Shown in pieces: positions 15,380-23,200 of a DNA stretch of 64,000 bases; within the stretch, counting starts at the first letter, position 1, and the number at the start of each line of letters is the position of its first letter. The stretch is from an uncultured Oscillospiraceae bacterium (GTDB taxonomy: Bacteria > Bacillota > Clostridia > Oscillospirales > Ruminococcaceae). The notes under the pieces were generated by a model. It was not told the DNA's origin. It did not search any database and worked only from the letters and a program-made list of their open reading frames with translations. A program made the translations under genes and the position numbers. The stretch lies in the NCBI GenBank assembly GCA_934513685.1, contig CAKSWY010000005.1:1-64000 (forward strand). Reading direction: 5' to 3'.

Positions 15380-16795
15380 TTAGTCGTTCCAGTAATCGGT
15401 TTTGCCTTCCAGCCCCACGGTGGAGGCCTTGAACACGGGGTTCTTGCCCGCGGCGCGCTGGGCGGTGTAGTCGTCCAGTGCCTTGATGGCGGTGCCGCCC
15501 AGAATCAGAATCACCGGCACGTTGATGAGGGTCATCAGGCCCATCATCACGTCAGAGGTATCCCACAGCAGGCCCATGCTCATGCCCGCACCTACGAACA
15601 CCACAAGAGAGGCCACGATGCGGAAGCCGGTCATGAAGCCCTTGGAGGGGGTGCCTTTGTGCAGGTAGATGAACAGGTTGTCCATGTAGAACAGGTTGCC
15701 CAGCAGGGTGGTAAAGGCGAACAGCACCATGAACACCGTGATGAACACGGGGCCGATGGGGCCGAAGGCCTGGCGCAGGGCGGCCTGCACATAGGGGGCG
15801 CCGGCCAGGGCCGCGTCCGGCTCCATGCCGGAGCACAGGCACATGAAGGCGGTGCAGGTGCACAGCAGCAGGGTGTCAATGAACACGGACAGCATCTGCA
15901 CCAGGCCCTGCTTGACAGGGTGGCTCACGTCGGCGCAGGCCGCCGCGTTGGGAGCGCTGCCGCAGCCGGCCTCGTTGGAGTACAGGCCGCGCTTGATGCC
16001 GTACATCATGCAGGAGGAGGCGAAGCCGCCGAAGATGGCCTGGAAGTCAAAGGCATCGCGGAAGATGCGGCCCAGCACCTGGGGCAGCAGGGTGATGTGG
16101 GTGAGGATGACCGCCAGAGACACCAGCACGTACACAATGCCCATCACGGGCACCAGCAGGGAGGTGACCTTTACCACCCGCTTGCCGCCGCCCAGCAGGC
16201 AGTAGCACACCAGCACGGCCAGCACACCGCCGATGATCCAGGGGGTGGTTTCGGGGTTGTAGAAGCTGTACACGCTGAAGGTGGACTGCAGGTTGTAGGA
16301 GGCCAGCATGTTGAAGCCCACCGCGTAGGTGGCGATCATGAACACGCAGAACAGCACAGCCAGCAGGCGGCTGTGCAGAGCGGCCTCGATGTAGTAGGCG
16401 GGGCCGCCGTAGCTGCCGCTGCCGTTGCTGTAACGCTTTTTGTAGATCTGGGCCAGGGTGCTCTCCACAAAGGCGGAAGCGCCGCCCACCAGGGCGATGA
16501 CCCACATCCAGAACACGGCACCGTAACCGCCCAGGCAGATGGCGGTGGCAATGCCCACAATGTTGCCGGTGCCCACGCGGGACGCGGTGGACACCATCAG
16601 CGCCTGGAAGGAGGATACGTTGCTCTCCTCGCTGGGCTTTTCGGTGACTACGCGGATGGACTCGCCAAACATACGCAGCTGAACGAATTTGGTGCGGAAG
16701 GTGTACCACAGGCCACAGGCCAGCAGCAGGATGATCAGCAGCTTGGAGTACATAAAGTTGCTGACCACGCCAATGATCTCGGCATAAACTGACAT
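15380..16795 (-). CDS. Alanine/glycine:cation symporter (AGCS family)
   Basis: This 471-residue integral membrane protein of the AGCS family (PF01235) imports alanine or glycine with Na+ or H+. The family signature is seen in FQALMVSTASRVGTGNIVGI and GGYGAVFWMWVIALVGGASA. Later landmarks are RGLYSNEAGCGSAPNAAA and the C-terminal FAFTTLLGNLFYMDN. About eleven hydrophobic spans are present, as usual. The start is at 16795 behind GGAAAAGGGGAAA. The promoter lies about 100 bases upstream. The gene is alone in its transcription unit. Confidence 0.93.
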   Translation of the reverse strand: MSVYAEIIGVVSNFMYSKLLIILLLACGLWYTFRTKFVQLRMFGESIRVVTEKPSEESNVSSFQALMVSTASRVGTGNIVGIATAICLGGYGAVFWMWVIALVGGASAFVESTLAQIYKKRYSNGSGSYGGPAYYIEAALHSRLLAVLFCVFMIATYAVGFNMLASYNLQSTFSVYSFYNPETTPWIIGGVLAVLVCYCLLGGGKRVVKVTSLLVPVMGIVYVLVSLAVILTHITLLPQVLGRIFRDAFDFQAIFGGFASSCMMYGIKRGLYSNEAGCGSAPNAAACADVSHPVKQGLVQMLSVFIDTLLLCTCTAFMCLCSGMEPDAALAGAPYVQAALRQAFGPIGPVFITVFMVLFAFTTLLGNLFYMDNLFIYLHKGTPSKGFMTGFRIVASLVVFVGAGMSMGLLWDTSDVMMGLMTLINVPVILILGGTAIKALDDYTAQRAAGKNPVFKASTVGLEGKTDYWND

Positions 16796-16890
16796 AGATT
16801 TCCCCTTTTCCTCGGCCGGCGGTTGCGCGAACCCCCGGCAGCCACAAGCGAACGCCGGAAAAACCCCATTCCGGCAAGATACGACAATTT

Positions 16891-16920
16891 ATTCTAGCAA
16901 GAAATCGAGAAGACTGTCAA
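16891..16920 (-). promoter_or_regulatory. Promoter of the AGCS symporter
   Basis: On the minus strand TTGACA (16920-16915) and TAGAAT (16896-16891) are separated by 18 bp. Confidence 0.7.
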
Positions 16921-16923
16921 ATA

Positions 16924-16946
16924 CACACGCCAAAGTGAAAAAGTAC
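16924..16946 (-). promoter_or_regulatory. Conserved word upstream of the symporter promoter
   Basis: Read leftward this is TACTTTTTCACTTTGGCGTG, ending a few bases before the -35. A near-identical word occurs at 44936-44957. It is a candidate activator or UP-element site. The rest of 16950-17190 shows no gene or recognisable RNA. Confidence 0.35.
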
Positions 16947-17198
16947 CCGCAGCCGTTCAAAGGCGCAGAAACACCGGGACGCCGGGGTAAACCCGGCCCG
17001 GGAAAAAATGGACAAAACGTAGCCAGCCGCGCTGCGGAAATCCACCCAAAAGAAGAACCTGCACACAGGGGTACGCCCTACATACGCCCTACAAAAGACG
17101 GGGCGGAGCACGGGCTTTATAAAAGCTCAGCCAAAACACCGCGCTGACAAGCTGATTCCGCCCGCTGTCCCGTTTGGACAAAGAGCCGCGCAGGGCAA

Positions 17199-17228
17199 TT
17201 GACACTGCGGCGCGGCCGGGCGTATAAT
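17199..17228 (+). promoter_or_regulatory. Consensus promoter of the SipW/TasA-like operon
   Basis: A perfect TTGACA at 17199-17204 and a perfect TATAAT at 17223-17228 with an 18-bp spacer: the strongest promoter by sequence in the window. Confidence 0.88.
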
Positions 17229-17247
17229 GCGAGACATACTCACGCGG

Positions 17248-17261
17248 TTAGCAATTGCTAA
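17248..17261 (+). promoter_or_regulatory. Perfect 14-bp palindrome just downstream of the transcription start
   Basis: TTAGCAATTGCTAA is its own reverse complement and lies about 20 bp after the -10 box, where a bound dimeric repressor would block elongation. Confidence 0.65.
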
Positions 17262-17303
17262 TATGGACAAAACGCCCAAATGCAAGCGCGCCGCTTTTTA
17301 AAG

Positions 17304-17337
17304 CCCGTTTGGTTAGCATAAGCTGACCAAACGGGCG
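17304..17337 (+). promoter_or_regulatory. Long leader hairpin before the TasA-like gene
   Basis: GCCCGTTTGGTTAGC pairs with GCTGACCAAACGGGC (15 bp, one G-U pair) around ATAA. There is no T-run after it, so it is more likely an mRNA 5' stabiliser or regulatory structure than a terminator. Confidence 0.6.
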
Positions 17338-17369
17338 CAGACCATAGAAAAAAGAGAGGAATGAATACC

Positions 17370-18869
17370 ATGAATCAGAGAACGCGCGTCCTCACCGGCC
17401 TGACGGCAGGCGTACTGGCCGTCAGCGCCATGGCCTTCGGCTTTTCCAAGTGGAGCAGCGAGATCAACCTGAACGGGTCGGTTTCGGCCAACGGCAAGTG
17501 GGATGTGGCCGTGACCGCGGCCAGCGCCCAGGTAAGCGGCACCGGCGCACAGATGGGTGCCATTCAGGGCGAGGCCACCTACAACGTGGTTACTTACCCG
17601 GTGTATGTGCACTACAACAGCGGCTACTACCACTACTACGTGGGCGACGATGAGGCCGCCGTGGTGAGCATGAGCCGCAGCGAGTTCACCTCCAAGTATC
17701 AGGAGGCCTCCAACCCCAAATTCCCGGTCAAGTACATCGGCGTGTCCCGCTTCAACTCCGGTGCCAAGAGCGGCGACTACACCTTCGCGCTGAATGTGAA
17801 CGAGAACGGCGAGGCCATCAATGCAGGTGAGCAGAACCGCAGCTCCATCAAGGCCGTGGACAACGGCGAGCACGACGGCCAGCAGATCGGCACCGCCATT
17901 GCCTGGTGCTTCAAGGGCTTCCCCACCAACACCCCTGAGAACGACAAGATTCAGCTGACCTGGGCCGATGCGAAGAATTATTTTGCCGAGCATGAGACCA
18001 GCGATGCCGTCGAGACCGTGGATGCCACCTGCGACGTGACCGTGTACCCCATCACGGTGACCACCTCCAACGGCTACTATGCCTTCCAGGTGGACGACCA
18101 GAACCCCCAGACCGTGGCCATGACCAAGGCCCAGCTGGACGCCTACGACCAGCAGTACACCCTGAACCAGATCTACGACCCCGCCAGCAAGGAGTACCGC
18201 CGGTTTGCCTCCGGGTATAAGTTCACCGACAATACCTGGAAGAGCAGCCTGACCGCGAAGATCTGCTTCAACGAGGGCTTTGACGCCTCCGACTTTGCCA
18301 CCAACAACGGCATGAGCAACAGCAAGGTGGCGGACGACAACGCCTTGAACGCCTATGTGGGCAAGCAGGTGGGCCGCATGGTGCTGTTCTGCGTGGGCGG
18401 CTCCAGCACCGCGGTTTCGGAGAACCCCAACCTGAGTGCGCCCGACTGGAAGCAGGCCAGCACCCAGCTGGCGGAGAACCCCACCGTGACTCGCAACCTG
18501 ACCGCCGTGTTCACCAAGGACACCGTGACCTATGCCCCGGTTGAGTTCACCCTGCCCGAGGCCTGGGCCAACTACACCGTGACCATCACCAACAACGGCA
18601 CCGTGAATGCCAACCTGGCGGATTGCCAGGTGGTGACCAGCCTGGACGACGGCAGCAAATTTGCCGATGCCTTTGAGGTGAGCGTGCCCGAATTCGGCGC
18701 CAACGAAGTGCTGGCCCCGGGCGAGAGCTGCACCTTCAACGTGGTGGTGAAGGCCCTGAACGATGCCGATGGCAACATGGCCGCCAGCACCGGCAGCTTT
18801 ACCATCGGCCTGAACTATGTGCAGGACGAGGTGGAAGCCGCCCCCGAAGTGAGCCACAGCCATTCCTGA
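17370..18869 (+). CDS. TasA/camelysin-like SipW-dependent surface protein
   Basis: This 499-residue exported protein has a SipW-type N-terminus: a short basic start, a hydrophobic core (about 7-24) and then FSKWSSEINLNGSVSANGKW. In TasA and camelysin this kind of leader is cut by the specialised signal peptidase SipW, encoded three genes downstream. Residues about 74-183 and 224-343 look like two copies of one domain. They share the pattern YP(V/I)xV, GYY, VxD and VxM, and each ends near an IG/VG-x-(A/M)-(I/V) strand with a Cys. A beta-sandwich-like region with NYTVTITNNGTVNANL fills 385-485. The tail is short and polar with HSHS. The ATG at 17370 fits AGAGAGGA better than the ATG at 17361, which is too close. 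Likely a structural subunit of a surface fibre; fibre formation is inferred. Confidence 0.85.
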   Translation: MNQRTRVLTGLTAGVLAVSAMAFGFSKWSSEINLNGSVSANGKWDVAVTAASAQVSGTGAQMGAIQGEATYNVVTYPVYVHYNSGYYHYYVGDDEAAVVSMSRSEFTSKYQEASNPKFPVKYIGVSRFNSGAKSGDYTFALNVNENGEAINAGEQNRSSIKAVDNGEHDGQQIGTAIAWCFKGFPTNTPENDKIQLTWADAKNYFAEHETSDAVETVDATCDVTVYPITVTTSNGYYAFQVDDQNPQTVAMTKAQLDAYDQQYTLNQIYDPASKEYRRFASGYKFTDNTWKSSLTAKICFNEGFDASDFATNNGMSNSKVADDNALNAYVGKQVGRMVLFCVGGSSTAVSENPNLSAPDWKQASTQLAENPTVTRNLTAVFTKDTVTYAPVEFTLPEAWANYTVTITNNGTVNANLADCQVVTSLDDGSKFADAFEVSVPEFGANEVLAPGESCTFNVVVKALNDADGNMAASTGSFTIGLNYVQDEVEAAPEVSHSHS

Positions 18870-18979
18870 ACCAGACAGAACGAACTTGAACCGCAGAGGC
18901 CGGACAGGGCAGATCCCCGCAAAAGGGGAACGGCCTGCCCGGCTTTTGCCCGTGAACCGGAAACCAGAAAAGAGGACGC

Positions 18980-19993
18980 ATGAACAAACGGACACACATC
19001 CTGGCCGGCGTGCTGGCCGCGGCGGCGGTGCTGATGCTGGGGGCGGCCAGCGCGAAAACGGGCCTTTCTGCGTGGAAAACCCAGGTGGGCGTGCGGGCGG
19101 CGCTCTCGCTGCAGGACGGGCGGCAGCTGGCGCTGCAGGAGGCAGCCCTGACCGTGTACCGGCCGGCGGTGCAGGCGGCAGAGGACGCAGGGCAGGCCCC
19201 GGCGCAAACGCCCGAAGCCAACGCGGCGGAGGAACCGGCAGCCACGCCGGACAATGCCCTGGAACCGGCGGCGTCGGCTGCCCCGGAGCCGACCACCCCA
19301 GAGCCGACCGAAACGGCTTTGCCGGAGGATGCACCGCCCGCCGAGGAGACCGGCAGCGAGACGGGCGCAGGGGAAGCGGCGGCAGACGTACCGGCCCAGC
19401 CGCAGGCCCTTGCCGCGCCGATGAACGCAGAATCAAACGCGGAATCGACTGTGCCTGAGGCGGAAGCAGTGGGAGAGGCTGAAGCGGAACCGGCAGAACC
19501 GCAAGCAGAAGAACCGGCCGCCCCGGAGCTATCTGAACTGGAACCTGCGGCCAATGACTCGCAGCCGGAACCAACGCCCGCCGAACCGGCTGAACCGGCT
19601 TTGCAGGCCGCCGCGCCGGAGGGAACCCCCGTGGAGGTGCGCCAGCCGGAGGGCCTGTGCGCTGAATACCCGGAGGTTGCCCTTCAGCCCGGCGGGTGGG
19701 CCGAATATCAGGTGGTTCTGGTGAACGAGGGCACGGCGGACGCCGCGCTGCTGGAGCTGGAAATCCCCGACCTGCCGGAGGGCGTATCCTGCGAAGGGCC
19801 GGAGCTGCCGGAGAGCGGGCTGCTTCGGGCGGGCGAGCGGCTGACCCTCACCTGGATCGTGCACTGTGAAGGGGAGAGCCAGGCGGTGGCCTTCTCGGTG
19901 ACGGCTCGCCTGACCCAGCCGCCCATCGCCCCCGCGCCGAGCGCGGCCTATACCATTGCCCCGGGCAGCGGGCGGGAGGAGGAGACCCCATGA
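18980..19993 (+). CDS. Second SipW-dependent-type exported protein with a long Pro/Glu/Ala-rich linker
   Basis: The 337-residue protein begins like the preceding gene product (MNKRTHILAGVL against MNQRTRVLTGLT), with a signal segment and SAKTGLSAWKTQVGVRAALS after it. Residues about 70-215 form a low-complexity region rich in Pro, Glu, Ala and Thr, typical of a wall-spanning stalk. The last 110 residues are a beta-sandwich-like domain (WAEYQVVLVNEGTADAALLE). It could be a fibre accessory subunit or a cell-wall adaptor, in the way TapA supports TasA, but no homology to TapA is claimed. Its stop codon overlaps the next start (ATGA), showing tight translational coupling. Confidence 0.8.
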   Translation: MNKRTHILAGVLAAAAVLMLGAASAKTGLSAWKTQVGVRAALSLQDGRQLALQEAALTVYRPAVQAAEDAGQAPAQTPEANAAEEPAATPDNALEPAASAAPEPTTPEPTETALPEDAPPAEETGSETGAGEAAADVPAQPQALAAPMNAESNAESTVPEAEAVGEAEAEPAEPQAEEPAAPELSELEPAANDSQPEPTPAEPAEPALQAAAPEGTPVEVRQPEGLCAEYPEVALQPGGWAEYQVVLVNEGTADAALLELEIPDLPEGVSCEGPELPESGLLRAGERLTLTWIVHCEGESQAVAFSVTARLTQPPIAPAPSAAYTIAPGSGREEETP

Positions 19994-20703
19994 ACAAGAA
20001 CAAAACCGCCCGCCTGCTGGGGGCAGTGGGGGCGCTGGCCCTGCTGCTGACCGCCGGGGCCGGCCCGGCCTATGCCCAGGAGACGGCCGCCGGAATCGTG
20101 GTGGAGCAGGCCCGCCTGACCGACAGCCAGGGCCTGGAGGGCGAAAGCCGGGTGACGGTGGAGGGGGGCGACTGCATTCAGGCACAGCTGGGTACCCTGA
20201 CCATGCCCGGCGCTTACGGAACCATCGCGGTGACGCTGCAAAACCGGAATTCCTTCCCGGTCAAACTGGTGCAGAAGGACGTCACCAACACCACGCTGGA
20301 GGACATTCAGGTGCGCACGGCTCTGCCGGAGCCGGAGGAGGAGACCATCCCGGCGGGCGGGCGCTGCACCTTTGGTCTGACGGTGGAATGGGCACCGGAT
20401 TCCCGGCAAAGCCATGAGCAGGCCGAGGGGCACTTTGCCGTGCGCCTGCGCTATGAGGATGGAACGGTGTGGGTGGACCCCCAGCCTGACCAGCCCGCCG
20501 ACAACGAGGGCAGCACGGGCGGCGAGAGCGGCAGCGGGGCCGAGGCCGCGGCGGCGGGAAGCACATCGAGCACTCCGGCCCGGAGCGCCCCGGCCACCGG
20601 AGACCGGGCGGCCCTATTGCCCTGGATGGCCCTGCTGGCTGCCAGCAGCTTGGGCCTGGCCGGGATGGGCCACCGGGAATATCACCACAGAAAGGGAAAT
20701 TGA
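19990..20703 (+). CDS. Exported protein with PATGD-type sortase anchor
   Basis: The 237-residue protein has a classic signal peptide (basic start, hydrophobic core, cleavage near AYAQE at residues 27-31). A beta-rich domain then contains YGTIAVTLQNRNSFPVKLVQ. A Ser/Gly/Ala-rich linker follows, and then the sequence APATGD, a hydrophobic segment (about 207-224) and a basic tail HREYHHRKGN. That order is a cell-wall sorting signal in which PATGD replaces LPxTG. It could be the wall anchor for the fibre made by the two upstream genes. It is translationally coupled to them. Which sortase would use it is not encoded here. Confidence 0.8.
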   Translation: MNKNKTARLLGAVGALALLLTAGAGPAYAQETAAGIVVEQARLTDSQGLEGESRVTVEGGDCIQAQLGTLTMPGAYGTIAVTLQNRNSFPVKLVQKDVTNTTLEDIQVRTALPEPEEETIPAGGRCTFGLTVEWAPDSRQSHEQAEGHFAVRLRYEDGTVWVDPQPDQPADNEGSTGGESGSGAEAAAAGSTSSTPARSAPATGDRAALLPWMALLAASSLGLAGMGHREYHHRKGN

Positions 20704-20706
20704 ACC

Positions 20707-21717
20707 ATGCAGGAGAAAAACCAACGGGCGGGGCTGCCCTGGCTGGGGCCGGCCCTCTGCCCCACCACCCCGGAAAAGCGCAGCAGTGCGGTGTTCTGGG
20801 CGGCAGCCTTTGGCGGGCTGACCCTGCTGGGCAGCCTGCTGATGGGCGTGCTTTTGGGCTGGACGCAGAACCCGGGTTGGCCGCTGACCCCGCTGGTGCT
20901 GGCCGGGGCGGCGCTGGGGCCGCTTCTGGTGCAGGAGGTGCTGCGGGCGGCGGTGTACCTGCCGCTGCGGCGGTTCGGCCCCTGGAAGGCGGGCGTGCTG
21001 GCCGCTCTGACGCTGGCCGCCGCCCAGTGCCTGCCGGGGCTGGCTGCGGCCCGGGCCAGCGGCAGCCTGCTGCCGGTTTTGTTGGAGCAGGGCCTTCCGG
21101 CGCTGGTTCAGTCGGCCCTGCTCACGGCGCTGCTGGCGGTGGGCGGGGTGCTGCCCGCGGCGGAATACCGCCTGCTGGCGCTGCTTCCGGGGCTTCTGCC
21201 CCGGGTGCCGGCGGCCAACCGATTTGCACAGGTGTTTCTGAGCCTGCTGCTGCCGCTGCTGTTCCTCATTGCCCTCAGTGAGGATTGGAGCACTTCGACG
21301 GAACAGCAAACAGCGCCCGCCAAAGGCCGCAGTGCCCTGGCCTGGGCCGCAACGGCAGTGCCCTGCCTGGTGCTCATTGCCTTTTTTGCGGGCTGGCTGC
21401 CTGCGTACCCCACGGCCATTGCCACCGGAAGCATGGAGCCGGAGATTCAGATCGGCGATATGGTGGTGATGGCCCGCTGGGGCCTTGGGGACATTCAGCC
21501 CGGCGACGTGATCGCGGTGGAGCGGCAGGGCCACACCATTGTGCACCGGGTGGTGGAGGTGCGGCAGGAGGCAGGCGAGACTCGGTACATCACCCAGGGC
21601 GACGCCAACAACGCCCCCGACGACGAACCCGCCGCCCAAAGCCAGGTGGAGGGCCGGATGATCGGGTTGGTGCCCGCGGCGGGCCGCATTTCGCTGTGGT
21701 TCCACACCAGCGGCTGA
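20707..21717 (+). CDS. sipW: SipW-type signal peptidase I with an extra N-terminal membrane domain
   Basis: The C-terminal 120 residues are an archaeal/ER-type signal peptidase, the SipW class that processes TasA-like proteins. The nucleophile is Ser242 in TGSMEPEIQIGD. The general base is His280 in GHTIVHRVVEV rather than the lysine of ordinary bacterial SPase I. The acidic box is QGDANNAPDD. Ordinary SipW has about 190 residues; this protein has 336 because some 200 residues with about five hydrophobic spans precede the catalytic part. It begins 3 bases after the anchored-protein gene and closes the operon before a strong terminator. The genetic linkage makes the three upstream products its probable substrates or partners. 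Confidence 0.9.
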   Translation: MQEKNQRAGLPWLGPALCPTTPEKRSSAVFWAAAFGGLTLLGSLLMGVLLGWTQNPGWPLTPLVLAGAALGPLLVQEVLRAAVYLPLRRFGPWKAGVLAALTLAAAQCLPGLAAARASGSLLPVLLEQGLPALVQSALLTALLAVGGVLPAAEYRLLALLPGLLPRVPAANRFAQVFLSLLLPLLFLIALSEDWSTSTEQQTAPAKGRSALAWAATAVPCLVLIAFFAGWLPAYPTAIATGSMEPEIQIGDMVVMARWGLGDIQPGDVIAVERQGHTIVHRVVEVRQEAGETRYITQGDANNAPDDEPAAQSQVEGRMIGLVPAAGRISLWFHTSG

Positions 21718-21768
21718 AGTGTTCTTGAGCAAAAATGGCGATAAACAACTGATTTTTGCGATATTTAT

Positions 21769-21824
21769 AAAAATGCACCGGCAGGTACGCCCCTCATTGG
21801 GGGCAGTATCTGCCGGTGCGTTTT
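21769..21824. terminator. Terminator of the SipW/TasA-like operon
   Basis: AAAATGCACCGGCAG pairs with CTGCCGGTGCGTTTT; an inner GCCCC/GGGGC stem is also present. Confidence 0.88.
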
Positions 21825-21881
21825 GCATATTCTTGAAACTGGTTCTTGCACTGAACGAAGAACAGCGCCTGCACGAAGCCG

Positions 21882-22217
21882 TCAGCAGTTCCACTGGCAG
21901 CGCTTCATGTCCACACAGCCATTGGGGCGGAAGGTTACTCCCTCGGCCTCCAGCAGGCGGCGCTGGGCGGGCCAGCCGGGTGCGGTGCGGCCCGCGTGGT
22001 TTACCACCCGGTGGCAGGGGTAGCTGCCGTACAGGTTGGCATGGCGGAGAACCCGGCCCACCAGCCGCGCATTCTTGTCCCGCCCGATGAGGCGGGCGAT
22101 CTGCCCGTAGCTGGCCACCCTGCCGCAGGGAATCTCTGCCACGGCGCAGAGCACCGCATAAATCAGCTCGTCGTTCAGCGCGGTGTGCGCTTTGGAATTA
22201 TCGAACGATGAACTCAA
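21882..22217 (-). CDS. Single-domain MGMT/Ogt-like DNA alkyltransferase
   Basis: About 111 residues match the C-terminal active domain of O6-alkylguanine-DNA alkyltransferases: IPCGRVASYGQIARLIG, then LYGSYPCHRVVNHAG. The reactive cysteine is present in PCHRV; the alkyltransferase-like ATL proteins have Trp there. It lacks the usual N-terminal Ada/Ogt domain, so it is of the short YbaZ-like size but with a catalytic-looking Cys. No ATG is available. A TTG at 22217 or a GTG at 22226, inside the end of the upstream GntR-family gene, must be used, so start and length are uncertain. Confidence 0.75.
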   Translation of the reverse strand: MSSSFDNSKAHTALNDELIYAVLCAVAEIPCGRVASYGQIARLIGRDKNARLVGRVLRHANLYGSYPCHRVVNHAGRTAPGWPAQRRLLEAEGVTFRPNGCVDMKRCQWNC

Positions 22218-22971
22218 AGTTTTCACCGTAGCCGATCTGGTTGCAGACGTGCAGCAGCTGGCCGTCGCCCCGGAAGACCCGGCCCCAGGTGCCCAGCAGC
22301 GGCGTGTTGCGGGAAACGTCCAGCATGCGGGCGATCTTTGCATCGGCCCGCACAATGCGGAGGATCACCTCGCCGGTGATGATGTCAAAGCCCTTTTCCT
22401 CCCGCAGGTAGCGATAGAGCGAGTCGTGCTCCAGATCCATACTCAGCAGAAAGCTGTACTGCTTGGGAAAATAGTTTTCCTCAATGACGCAGGGCTCATC
22501 GTCCATAAAGCGCAGGCGCTTGATGAACAGCACCTCGTCGCCCGGCTTCAGATCCATCCATTCCAGAACCCGGGCGTCAGTGGGCACTTTGATGCCCGCC
22601 TCGATGAGCCGAGTGCTGGGCTTGCGGCCGTTCACGGCGCACAACTCGGTAAAGCTCATGCCGGAGCGGTTCATGTCCTTGTGCATTTTGGGGGCGCGGA
22701 TGAAGGTGCCCTTGCCCTGCTTCTTTTCCACAAGGCCTTCCTCCACCAAATCGCCCACGGCGCGGCGCACGGTGATGCGGCTGATGCCGTATTTCTCGGC
22801 CAGTTCCTCTTCCGTGGGCAGGCGCTTGGTTGCGTCAAACGCGCCGCCCTGAATGTCGGCGCGCAGGGCGTTGGCCACCTGCTCATACAGAGGGATGACG
22901 CTGTTGTAATCGATGATGGAAGAGGTGTTGGCCGGTTGTTTCATTTCATTCACCACAAGTCGTTCTTTCAT
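22198..22971 (-). CDS. GntR-family regulator with UTRA ligand domain (HutC subfamily)
   Basis: The 257-residue protein has a GntR winged helix in its first 100 residues (VIPLYEQVANALRADIQ, then LPTEEELAEKYGISRITVRR). A UTRA effector domain follows, with LKPGDEVLFIKRLRFMDDEP and YFPKQYSFLL. HutC-type regulators bind sugars, sugar phosphates or amino acids and usually repress a nearby catabolic operon. The downstream-strand neighbours are an MFS transporter, a sialidase and a mutarotase, the likely targets. The first ATG (22971) has no clear ribosome binding site; an in-frame ATG at MKQPANTSS is an alternative. Confidence 0.9.
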   Translation of the reverse strand: MKERLVVNEMKQPANTSSIIDYNSVIPLYEQVANALRADIQGGAFDATKRLPTEEELAEKYGISRITVRRAVGDLVEEGLVEKKQGKGTFIRAPKMHKDMNRSGMSFTELCAVNGRKPSTRLIEAGIKVPTDARVLEWMDLKPGDEVLFIKRLRFMDDEPCVIEENYFPKQYSFLLSMDLEHDSLYRYLREEKGFDIITGEVILRIVRADAKIARMLDVSRNTPLLGTWGRVFRGDGQLLHVCNQIGYGENFEFIVR

Positions 22972-22980
22972 AGTTGTAAC

Positions 22981-22987
22981 ATAACAT
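22981..22987. promoter_or_regulatory. Operator-like ATAACAT word in the GntR-type gene leader
   Basis: ATAACAT sits inside CATAACATCTTATG, a partial inverted repeat just downstream of the predicted start of transcription. The same word on the opposite strand (ATGTTAT) occurs twice downstream of the promoter at 26062-26090. Confidence 0.4.
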
Positions 22988-22999
22988 CTTATGATATAT

Positions 23000-23028
23000 A
23001 GTGTACCATAAAACGTTTCTTATTACAA
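23000..23028 (-). promoter_or_regulatory. Promoter of the GntR-type regulator
   Basis: On the minus strand TTGTAA (23028-23023) and TACACT (23005-23000) with a 17-bp spacer. Confidence 0.65.
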
Positions 23029-23130
23029 GAAAAAAGAGGCTCCGAACGCTTTTCTGAACAATTTTTCAGCAGGATGTACATACGGTTTGGAAATCTTGTG
23101 TGAAATCCGCAGAATTTTTTGGGAAAATAC

Positions 23131-23172
23131 ACAAAAAATGACCCCGAAGCGCAGAAAAACGACGGGGTCATC
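23131..23172 (-). terminator. Terminator of the mutarotase-sialidase-MFS operon
   Basis: Leftward, ATGACCCCG pairs with CGGGGTCAT and is followed by TTTTTTG. Confidence 0.8.
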
Positions 23173-23200
23173 GGCGTATAAATATGCGGCTTGTGCGGGT

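Noticed and set aside
16920..17010. Possible cyclic-di-GMP riboswitch (GGGACGC-like words)
   Set aside because: The GEMM-type conserved joining sequences and second stem are absent, and the segment lies far upstream of the fibre-operon promoter, so it is not in that leader.
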